A stretch of DNA of 64,000 nt, from assembly GCF_018324685.1 (NCBI RefSeq), contig NZ_AP023354.1, positions 3,534,001 through 3,598,000 on the forward strand. The letters run 5' to 3'. The number at the start of each line of letters is the position of its first letter. Position 1 is the first letter of the stretch. Of this stretch, positions 57,019 through 64,000 are shown piece by piece. Both the position numbers and the translations under genes were made by a program. The stretch comes from Actinocatenispora sera (GTDB lineage: Bacteria > Actinomycetota > Actinomycetes > Mycobacteriales > Micromonosporaceae). The notes under the pieces were generated by a model. The model was not told the DNA's origin. It worked only from the letters and a program-made list of their open reading frames with translations, and did not search any database.

Positions 57019-57528
57019 GGCAGTCCTTCGGTATAGGGGGTTTGGGGGGTCTGGCACGCCGGGGGGACGTGCCGCGCCTCGACGCCTCTAACGCCGGGGC
57101 TGATCGAGTGGGAGCTCGATCCGCCTGGACCCGGTGGCTGGTGCTACCGGGCGGCCTGCGCGTCGCTTGCCGGCGGGTGGCCTACCCACGATGGTTCGCG
57201 GCGCTTGAACCTGGGTAACACTCCGCAGTCGCTGCTGGCCAGCCTCTGCGCGTCTTTCATGGCGTAACCCACAGTGATCATGAAACTGCTGGGTTGACAA
57301 GTCCGGCGTGCGTTACGGAACCGCCCAGTCACGCCGAGTCGTGTTGTCACGGCGGCGTGCGGAGCACACCGGTACGCGAGCCTGCCTCACAACTCCCGTG
57401 CCCGTTTCAGCACTCTCGGTAATCATGCTGCGGCTCGGGCAGTCGTTTGCCCGCCCGTCTGCGGGGTTGCCCGCGGCGCAGACACGCAACCGGAGCCGCC
57501 GCGGCCGCAGCCGTGTGAGCCGGCTCAC
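57019..57528 (-). other. 510-bp intergenic leader, no gene seen
   Basis: No convincing ORF on either strand. It is less GC-rich near 57240-57300 (TGATCATGAAACTGC, TTGACA at 57294-57299), so the promoter of the secreted-protein gene probably lies there, giving a leader of over 200 bases. The leader contains several potential stems (for example GAGCTCGATC/GATCGAGTGGGAGCTC around 57098-57121). Actinobacterial wall-hydrolase genes often have c-di-AMP riboswitches, but I could not align the conserved ydaO-motif segments here. Confidence 0.4.
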
Positions 57529-58761
57529 TCAATCGTCGGCGGCCGCGTCCACCGTCACGGTGATTGCGGGCGGCTCGGCCAGCCGCCGCTCCACCACCGC
57601 CGCCAGCGGCGACGTCGGAGCCCGCCGCCGACCCCGCCGCAGCGACCGCTGCGCCTCCCGCCGGTCCCCGGCCGTCGCCGCCGCGATCGCGGCTATCAAC
57701 TCGGCCTCGCCGGCGTCGTACTGGTTGATCGACCAGCGGATCGCCTGCTGGCAGAACTGGAGAGCCAGGTCGGTGTCCCGGTCGTACAGCGCGAACAGCG
57801 CCAGGACGACCGCCGCGAAGTCGCGTCGCAGCGTGAACGCGACAGCGGGGCAAAGCTCGCGGGCCCGAGCGGCCGCTTCCGGCGCCACCGGCTGGTCGGC
57901 GAGCACGGCAAGCCCGGTGTACAGGCAGAAGGAACCGCGGGCCATCATGTCGTCGATGCCGACGACATCGAGGTGGGCGGCGGCCGCGGCGCTGGCGGCG
58001 GCGTACTCGCCCCGGTGGTACCGGATCGCGATGCGCACCAGGGCGGCGTCGCGCTCGGATATGTTGTCCGCCAACGCATCCAGCGAGACCTGCATCGCCT
58101 CGTGGTCGCCGCGCGACTCCGCCCGGCTGAGCCGCTGGGCGGTGGCCCGGCCGGCCTTGGCGACCGCCCACTTCGTGGGTGCGAAGCGACGCGGGCGCCA
58201 CAGGGCGATCCGGGTCGGCAGCTGCGACGGCACGTTCAGCTGGCCACCCCACAGCACGAGCCAGCCGAAGACGAACAGTGCGATGGTGGCCGCCGGGCGC
58301 AGCCAGGGCACCGGGATCGGCCCGACCGACCGGTCGAAGTTCAGTAGTTGCCACAGGACCCAGACCATCGCCGCGGTACTGGCCAGCGCGGGGACGAAGG
58401 CGAGCAGCCAGCGACGTGCCGTGGCCACCCCGCCGCGTGGTTGGTTGAAGCCGAACCGGATCGGCAGCGGGATCGTCCGCAGCAGCACGGCGTACCGCCC
58501 GATCAGCCAGCGACCGCGAATCCGCCCGGTACCGATGTCCAGGACCGCCACGTCCAGGCCAGCGAGCAATCCGCCGATCAGCGTGGTGCACAAAAAGCCC
58601 AGCTGCACCATCGCGACGCACGCCACGCCACGCAGCAGTACCGGTCCGTCGAGCCAGTGATCGCCGAGGCTTCCGTTCCACCACAGCACGCTGACGAGCA
58701 GGGCGAGGACGAGGTTGATTTTGGGCGGAATGCGGCGGGGCAACCGCAGAGGTGGGGGCAC
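57529..58761 (-). CDS. membrane protein with C-terminal TPR-like region
   Basis: A 410-residue protein. About four membrane spans lie in the first 200 residues (INLVLALLVSVLWW, CVAMVQLGFLCTTLIGGLLAG, WLLAFVPALASTAAMVWVLWQLL, IALFVFGWLVLWGG). The rest is an alanine-rich helical-repeat region (ALVRIAIRYHRGEYAAASAA, AVVLALFALYDRDTDLALQFCQQA) like TPRs. It resembles M50-like or TPR membrane proteins, but no HExxH motif is seen. GTG at 58761 is assumed; no ribosome site supports it. Function unknown. Confidence 0.75.
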   Translation of the reverse strand: MPPPLRLPRRIPPKINLVLALLVSVLWWNGSLGDHWLDGPVLLRGVACVAMVQLGFLCTTLIGGLLAGLDVAVLDIGTGRIRGRWLIGRYAVLLRTIPLPIRFGFNQPRGGVATARRWLLAFVPALASTAAMVWVLWQLLNFDRSVGPIPVPWLRPAATIALFVFGWLVLWGGQLNVPSQLPTRIALWRPRRFAPTKWAVAKAGRATAQRLSRAESRGDHEAMQVSLDALADNISERDAALVRIAIRYHRGEYAAASAAAAAHLDVVGIDDMMARGSFCLYTGLAVLADQPVAPEAAARARELCPAVAFTLRRDFAAVVLALFALYDRDTDLALQFCQQAIRWSINQYDAGEAELIAAIAAATAGDRREAQRSLRRGRRRAPTSPLAAVVERRLAEPPAITVTVDAAADD

Positions 58762-58889
58762 GGCGTGATCGTAGGGATGTGCCGATCGTCCGGGACTCGG
58801 CCGAACGGCCGATTCCCGCCGGTGTGACCTGACCTGCGCCGGGCCGCGCCGAGCGCGCGGCGGGCGGCGGTGCGTGCCATGCTCGTCGG

Positions 58890-60067
58890 GTGAGTGCACC
58901 GACCCTGAACCAGCCCGTACCGGCCAGCCCCCGACGGGGCTGCCCGGGCCGCTGCGGCTCGGCCCGTACGAGCTGCCCGCACCGGTGGTGCTGGCGCCGA
59001 TGGCCGGCATCACCAACGTGGCGTTCCGGGCGCTGTGCGCCGAGCACGGCGGCGGGCTGTACGAGTGCGAGATGGTCACCACCCGCGCGCTGGTCGAACG
59101 GAACCCCAAGACGCTGCGCATGATCGAGTTCGGCGCGACCGAGCGCCCGCGCAGCCTCCAGCTGTACGGGGTGGACCCGCGGGTCACCGCGGACGCGGTG
59201 CGGATGGTGGTGGGCGAGGGGCTCGCCGATCACATCGACCTGAACTTCGGCTGCCCGGTACCGAAGGTGACCCGCAAGGGCGGCGGCTCGGCGCTGCCGT
59301 GGCGCCGCCGGCTGTTCGAGGCGATCGTGCGCGGGGCGGTCGAGGCGGCCGCGCCGGCCGGGGTGCCGGTGACGGTGAAGCTGCGCCGCGGCATCGACGA
59401 CGAGCACCTCACCTTCCTGGACGCGGGGCGGATCGCGCAGGACGCCGGCGTCGCCTGGGTGGCGTTGCACGGGCGGACGGCCGCACAGCGCTACTCCGGT
59501 ACCGCCGACTGGGCGTCGATCGCCGAGCTGAAGGGCGCGCTGTCGGTGCCGGTGCTCGGCAACGGCGACATCTGGGAGGCCGACGACGCGCTGCGGATGG
59601 TGCGCCAGACCGGCTGCGACGGCGTGGTCGTCGGCCGCGGCTGCCTCGGCCGGCCGTGGCTGTTCGCCGACCTGGCCACGGCGTTCGCCGGTGGCACCGG
59701 CCGGGTGCTGCCGACCCTGGGCGAGGTGGCCGCGACGATGCGCCGGCACGCGGTACTGCTGGGCGAGTGGCTCGGATCGGAGCGGGACGGCTGCGTCGAC
59801 TTCCGCAAGCACGTCGCCTGGTACCTCAAGGGGTTCCCGGTGGGCAGCGCGCTGCGGCGCGCCCTGGCGATGTCCTCGTCGCTGTCCGAGCTGGACGGCC
59901 TGCTCGCGCAGCTGGACCCGACCGAACCGTTCCCGGTGGCGGAGCTGGGCAAGCCGCGTGGCCGCACCTCGGCGCCGGGCCGGGTGGTGCTGCCCGAGGG
60001 CTGGCTGGCCGACCGGGACGCGCTGACCGTCCCGTCCGCGGCGGAACTCGACGTCTCGGGCGGCTGA
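58890..60067 (+). CDS. dusB: tRNA-dihydrouridine synthase, apparent 5' frameshift
   Basis: An FMN enzyme reducing uridines in tRNA. The Dus core is intact: PAPVVLAPMAGITNVAFRAL, HIDLNFGCPVPKVTRKGGGS (catalytic Cys), VTVKLRRGIDDEH, WVALHGRTAAQRYSGTADW and VVVGRGCLGRPWLF. The likely N-terminus MSAPTLNQPVPASP (GTG 58890) is in a different frame from the TGLPGPLRLGPYELPAP that follows. Adding one C in the C5 run at 58928-58932 restores a single frame. Alternatively the protein starts from GTG 58874 in the downstream frame. The family B assignment is moderate. Confidence 0.87.
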
Positions 60068-60096
60068 GCCGGGCCGACCGGAAGGCCGTGATACCC

Positions 60097-62421
60097 GTGC
60101 CACGAGGACCGCGGCGCACGATTCCCGCACCGTTGCTGGACGTGTCGTTCGGCGGGTCGTTCTCCGCCGGCGACGCGTACACCGCCGCCACCGGTGAGAC
60201 GATGGCCGGTGCGCTGACCCGCCGTACCGGTGCCGAGTCGATCGACGCGGAGCACGGTGCCGTGCTGCACGGCGGCGCGGACGGGCTGGCCTTCGTGCCG
60301 GCCGCGCCGGTCAGCGGCGGCCGCCTGCAGCGTCCCTTCGTCGTCGAGGCCGCCTTCACTGCGATCGTCGTCGAGGCCGCCGTCACTTCGACCGGCCGCC
60401 AGGGATCGCCGGCGACGGTGCTCGCGGTCGGCGGTGCCCTGTTCGCCCGCTACGCCGGAAACCAGCTGCAGTACGGGTTCTCGGTGCTCGCCGGCGGCGG
60501 CCGGACCGACGTGAGCCGTACCGTGGCCGCGCCGGCGGCGGGCGGGCCGCACGTGCTGTCGCTCGCGTACGAGCCGGGCGACGGTGGGGCGACGCTGCAC
60601 GCGTTCCTGGACGGCGACCGGCTGCCGGATGCGGTGAGTACGGCCGGGGCGGCGAGCTGGGCGCCCGGTGCGCCGGGGAGCACCGTGAGCCTCGGCAGCG
60701 AGGTCAGCCCCGGTGGGGCCGGCGGCCTGGCCGGGTCGGTGCGCCGGGTCCGCCTCGCCGCCCTCCCCGGACCGTTCACGGCCGCGGACCTTGCGCTGCA
60801 ACGCTTCCGGCCGGCCGCGACTCGGGCCGGCGCCGACGCCGGCCCCGCCGCGCGCGGCACGGCCCCGCGCGCGGCGGCGAAGTACGCGCCGGCGCAGCGG
60901 CTGGCGATCACGCCGGGGGAGCCCCTGAACTCCTTGGTGGCCAAGGCATCCGCGCTGCGGCCGTCGCAGCGGCAACTGGACTGGCAGCGGCTGGGCCGGA
61001 CCGCGTTCCTGCACTTCGGCATGAACACCTTCACCGGCCAGGAGTGGGGTACGGGCACCGAGGATCCGGACCTGTTCGCGCCGCGGGACCTGGACACCGA
61101 CCAGTGGGCGAGGACGTTGCGGGACAGCGGGTTCGAGCTCGCGATCCTGGTGGTCAAGCACCACGACGGTTTCGTGCTCTACCCGTCGCGCCACACCGGG
61201 CACAGCGTCGCGTCGAGTGCCTGGCGCGGTGGCGCCGGTGACGTGCTGCGCGAGTTCGTGAACTCGATGCACTCCCACGGCCTCAAGGCCGGCGTCTACC
61301 TGTCGCCGGCGGATGAGAACCAGTACCACGACGGGGTGTACGCCAACGGCAGCGCGCGGACCAGGCGGACGATCCCGACCCTGGTGGACGGGGACGACCG
61401 GGCGGCCCGGGTCGCCGACGGCAGCCTGCCCACCTTCCACCTCACCGCCGACGACTACGGCACCTACATGCTCGACCAGCTGTACGAGGTGCTGACCGAG
61501 TACGGCCCGATCGACCAGGTGTGGTTCGACGGCGCGCCGGGGCGGATCCCGCCGGACGCGGTCGAGCCGTACGACTTCGCCAGCTGGTACTCGCTGATCC
61601 GGTCGCTGGCGCCGCGCGCGGTGATCTCGGTGACCGGCCCGGACGTGCGCTGGGTCGGCAACGAGAACGGCGTCGCCCGGCAGAACGAGTGGAGCGTGTT
61701 GCCGACCGTCACCCGCGCCGACGGTGCGCCGGACTACGCGCTCGGATTCGCCGCGCCGGACCAGGGCAGCGATGCCGCGCTGCTCGCCGGCCGGGACGCC
61801 GGCGCCACCGAGCTGTCCTGGTGGCCGGCGGAGTGCGACGTGTCGCTGCGCGACGGCTGGTTCTTCCATCCCGACCAGGCGCCGAAGTCGGTGGCGCGGC
61901 TGGTGGACCTCCACCACCGGTCGGTCGGCCGCAACGCGGTGCTGCTGTTCAACGTGCCTCCGGACACCGATGGCCGGATCAATGCCGCGGACGGGACCCG
62001 GCTCGCCGAGTGGCAGGCGGAACTGCACCGGCTGATGCCGGCCGACCTGGCCCGCGGCGCCCGGGTGACCGGCGACGGCAGCTCGCCCGGCGCCGTGGTC
62101 GACGGCAGGGACGGCAGCGACTGGACCGCGCCCGGGCCGGACACCGGCACGCTCACCCTCACCCTGCCCGCCGCCACCAGGATCGAGCGGGTGGTGCTGG
62201 CCGAGGACCTCCGGCACGGCCAGCAGCTGGTGCGGGCGGTACTGGAGGAACCCGACGGCGCAGGCGGCTGGTCCGCGGTCGCCACCGTCGGCACGGTCGG
62301 CGCGCGGCGCATCGTCGTACTCGACCGGCCGATCGACACCGACGCGATACGGCTGCGCGTCCTCGGCTCCCGGGCCGCCGTGCACCTGCACCGGATCAGC
62401 CTGTACTGCGCCGAATCCTGA
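60097..62421 (+). CDS. modular alpha-L-fucosidase (GH29) with flanking beta domains
   Basis: A protein of about 774 residues. Residues about 1-240 are a LamG/concanavalin-like domain. The GH29 catalytic domain covers about 285-640: FLHFGMNTFTGQEWG, LVVKHHDGFVLYPS, the nucleophilic Asp in QVWFDGAPG, and NEWSVLP. A C-terminal F5/8-type beta-sandwich (about 650-774) may bind sugars. No signal peptide is seen, so it seems intracellular or non-classically exported. GAAGG at 60081-60085 favours GTG 60097 over 60088. It follows dus by 29 bp but is functionally unrelated. Confidence 0.88.
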   Translation: MPRGPRRTIPAPLLDVSFGGSFSAGDAYTAATGETMAGALTRRTGAESIDAEHGAVLHGGADGLAFVPAAPVSGGRLQRPFVVEAAFTAIVVEAAVTSTGRQGSPATVLAVGGALFARYAGNQLQYGFSVLAGGGRTDVSRTVAAPAAGGPHVLSLAYEPGDGGATLHAFLDGDRLPDAVSTAGAASWAPGAPGSTVSLGSEVSPGGAGGLAGSVRRVRLAALPGPFTAADLALQRFRPAATRAGADAGPAARGTAPRAAAKYAPAQRLAITPGEPLNSLVAKASALRPSQRQLDWQRLGRTAFLHFGMNTFTGQEWGTGTEDPDLFAPRDLDTDQWARTLRDSGFELAILVVKHHDGFVLYPSRHTGHSVASSAWRGGAGDVLREFVNSMHSHGLKAGVYLSPADENQYHDGVYANGSARTRRTIPTLVDGDDRAARVADGSLPTFHLTADDYGTYMLDQLYEVLTEYGPIDQVWFDGAPGRIPPDAVEPYDFASWYSLIRSLAPRAVISVTGPDVRWVGNENGVARQNEWSVLPTVTRADGAPDYALGFAAPDQGSDAALLAGRDAGATELSWWPAECDVSLRDGWFFHPDQAPKSVARLVDLHHRSVGRNAVLLFNVPPDTDGRINAADGTRLAEWQAELHRLMPADLARGARVTGDGSSPGAVVDGRDGSDWTAPGPDTGTLTLTLPAATRIERVVLAEDLRHGQQLVRAVLEEPDGAGGWSAVATVGTVGARRIVVLDRPIDTDAIRLRVLGSRAAVHLHRISLYCAES
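60338..60391 (+). repeat. 27-bp tandem duplication in fucosidase gene
   Basis: Two adjacent 27-bp copies (60338-60364 and 60365-60391) differ at two positions and duplicate nine codons in the N-terminal domain (FVVEAAFTA then IVVEAAVTS). The frame is kept. Confidence 0.9.
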
Positions 62422-62426
62422 CCTTC

Positions 62427-62439
62427 GTCCACCATGGAC
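62427..62439. other. semi-palindrome GTCCACCATGGAC
   Basis: Third intergenic copy of GTCCAYNRTGGAC, 5 bp after the fucosidase stop. No stem of useful terminator length surrounds it. Confidence 0.4.
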
Positions 62440-62601
62440 AGCACGGCGAACGGCGTGGCCCGGCACGAGCGGCGGTGAGTCCAGCACCCGCTGCGTGGCC
62501 GCGTCGCACCAGGGGTACCGGCGGCGTCGACACGGCCGCTGGCAGCTAGCTTGAGTTTTAACCTTGGTGGGCGGTGTGGGGCACCCTGGTTGATCATGGA
62601 A

Positions 62602-62659
62602 GCAGCCCTTGGTTGATCATTCCTCTTGCGACAGTAGGAAGATCAACAGCAAGGGCTGC
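62602..62659 (+). promoter_or_regulatory. RBS-sequestering hairpin, IS copy 2
   Basis: Identical to the structure at 15183-15240: three nested stems placing the transposase ribosome site in the outer stem. Confidence 0.7.
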
Positions 62660-62660
62660 G

Positions 62661-64000
62661 GTGATCAGTGTGCCTCAACCATATCGTCGGGTCGTCGGCG
62701 GGCAGTTGAGCCGGTTCCGGCGGGACTTTTATGCGTGTTTGACGTCCCGGGCCGATGGCCTGTTCGAGGCGTGTGACGCCTTGTTGTGTGTCGATGGGCC
62801 GGTGCGGTCGTTGCCGGAGTTGTCGCTGGCCGGAGTCCACCGCCGTGGTCACGGTGGTCTGTATGGCGCGCTGGCGGCTGGCCGTATCGACTCCGATCGG
62901 TTGCGGCAAGCGATGTTGGGGTGCACGTTGCCGCGGGCGGGTGATGGGCGGATCGTGCTGGCGGTGGACGTGACGTGTTGGTTGCGGCCCGAGGCACATA
63001 CCAGTCCCGGCCGGATGATGTGTCATACCTACGGTCGTGGCAAGGATCAGCACATCGGGGTGCCGGGCTGGCCGTGGTCGGTGGTGGTGGCGTTGGAGAC
63101 CGGACGGTCGTCATGGACCGCGCCGTTGGACGCGGTCCGGTTGGCTCCGGGTGAGGACGCGGCGGCCGTGACCGCTTACCAGCTACGGCGGGTCGTGACC
63201 GGCCTGATCGAGGCAGGGCATTGGGATGCCGGTGATCCGGAGATCCTGATCGTGGCCGACGCCGGCTACGACGGTCCCCGCCTGTCGTTCGTGCTGGCCG
63301 ATCTGCCGGTGCGGGTGCTGGTGCGGATGCGTTCCGACCGGGTCCTACGCCGAGCGGCTCTGTCTGATCGTCGGCATACGGTGGGCCGGCCGTGCCGGCA
63401 CGGCAGCGAGTTCGTGTTCGGCCAGACGGCAACCTGGGGCGAGCCCGATGTCCAGATCTCCACCGACACCAGGCATTACGGGCCGGCGCGTATCCGTGCT
63501 TGGGACCGTCTGCATCCGCGGTTGACGCACCGCACCGCCTGGGCCGCGCATACCGGCGATCTGCCGGTGCTGGAAGGCACCGTCATCCGCCTCGACGTCG
63601 AGAGGCTGCCCTCGGGCGCGATCCCGAAACCGGTGTGGCTGTGGCATTCGGCCACCGACCTGGACCCTGGGCAGGTCGACCTGGCATGGCAGGCGTTCCT
63701 GCGCCGCTTCGACATCGAGCACACCTTCCGCATGCTCAAACAGACCCTGGGCTGGACCTGCCCGAAACTACGCGACCCGGCCGCGGCCGAACGCTGGACA
63801 TGGCTGGTGCTGGCCGCCTACACCCAACTACGCCTCGCACGAAACGTCGCGGCGGACCTGCGTCGGCCGTGGGAGAAACCCCTCCCGCCACAGCGGGTGA
63901 CCCCGGCACGCCTCCGGCGAGGGTTTCGATACCTGCACCCGCGGCTGCCTCCTCTAGCGGCTGCGCCGAAACTCTGCCGGCCCGGGCCAGGACGCCCAGC
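62661..64000 (+). CDS. DDE transposase, partial at window end
   Basis: Same 489-residue transposase as at 15242-16711; the first about 446 codons are present and intact, including all three putative catalytic acidic residues. Only the basic C-terminal tail and stop are outside the window. Confidence 0.93.
   Translation, partial: MISVPQPYRRVVGGQLSRFRRDFYACLTSRADGLFEACDALLCVDGPVRSLPELSLAGVHRRGHGGLYGALAAGRIDSDRLRQAMLGCTLPRAGDGRIVLAVDVTCWLRPEAHTSPGRMMCHTYGRGKDQHIGVPGWPWSVVVALETGRSSWTAPLDAVRLAPGEDAAAVTAYQLRRVVTGLIEAGHWDAGDPEILIVADAGYDGPRLSFVLADLPVRVLVRMRSDRVLRRAALSDRRHTVGRPCRHGSEFVFGQTATWGEPDVQISTDTRHYGPARIRAWDRLHPRLTHRTAWAAHTGDLPVLEGTVIRLDVERLPSGAIPKPVWLWHSATDLDPGQVDLAWQAFLRRFDIEHTFRMLKQTLGWTCPKLRDPAAAERWTWLVLAAYTQLRLARNVAADLRRPWEKPLPPQRVTPARLRRGFRYLHPRLPPLAAAPKLCRPGPGRP

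Larger units (their letters stand above)
62550..64000 (+). mobile_element. insertion sequence, copy 2, cut by window end
   Basis: Same left end (CTTGAGTTTTAACCT after CTAG at 62546-62549), internal hairpin and transposase as copy 1, in the same orientation at a constant offset of 47,419 bp. I saw no differences over 1451 bp. The right end lies beyond the window. Confidence 0.95.

Noticed and set aside
57019-57300. ydaO-type c-di-AMP riboswitch
   Set aside because: I looked for the conserved segments on the minus strand and could not align them.
57308-58660. Plus-strand 450-codon frame opposite the membrane protein
   Set aside because: Ser/Arg/Ala-rich with no domain; the minus-strand frame has membrane spans and helical repeats.

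Overview
The window is chromosomal DNA of a very GC-rich actinomycete. I estimate GC above 70 percent from the near-universal G/C third codon positions, GTG starts and many ATGA overlaps. The smtB-zur pair near glyS, the AfsR/SARP regulator, a DUF574 methyltransferase, a DUF3040 protein and LPxTG-type surface proteins fit Micromonosporaceae or a close relative; genus is not determined. No rRNA, tRNA, CRISPR array or phage module was seen.

Layout. 1-2.5 kb: hairpin repeats, a divergent TetR/SDR pair and a secreted HNH lipoprotein. 2.66-10.08 kb: a tightly coupled five-gene operon (SWIM zinc finger, DUF5691-like, VWA, MoxR AAA+, DUF5682/YehM-like) resembling the uncharacterised yeh locus of E. 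coli. 10.3-15 kb: secreted protease, SRPBCC, reductase, GNAT, LPxTG protein, and a LigD-type 3'-phosphoesterase fused to a ligase domain without its catalytic lysine. 14.96-16.72 kb: a 162-bp MITE with a full insertion sequence inside its flanking CTAG duplication. 17-22.7 kb: methyltransferase, a SARP regulator, and two coupled isoprenoid genes, one fusing a geranylgeranyl-reductase-like flavoprotein to a dead polyprenyl synthase domain, next to an intact polyprenyl synthase. 22.9-33.9 kb: secreted proteases (one lacking its catalytic His), a LacI-GH64 operon, MFS/LysR pair, glycosyltransferase and another LPxTG protein.

34-47.3 kb is mostly metabolic: peroxiredoxin, argG (possibly leaderless), a deazaflavin-type oxidoreductase, a phosphodiester glycosidase, transketolase, CsoR-like repressor, mannitol dehydrogenase family enzyme, and a ykoEDC-type thiamine-precursor ECF transporter behind a TPP riboswitch. 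47.4-60 kb: acyl-CoA dehydrogenase, VOC protein, smtB-zur plus a beta-lactamase-like gene overlapping zur, glyS, a 27-base poly-G tract, a secreted coiled-coil lysozyme-like protein, and a dihydrouridine synthase. 60-62.4 kb: a modular GH29 alpha-fucosidase. The window ends inside a second copy of the same IS in the same orientation, so about 46 kb lies between direct IS copies.

Most notable: the reductase/pseudo-synthase fusion with its partner synthase; the five-gene MoxR-VWA operon; the pseudo-ligase; the nested CTAG insertions and the RBS-sequestering hairpin of the IS; and two genes with matching one-base lesions in C runs, which may be sequencing errors or true frameshifts.
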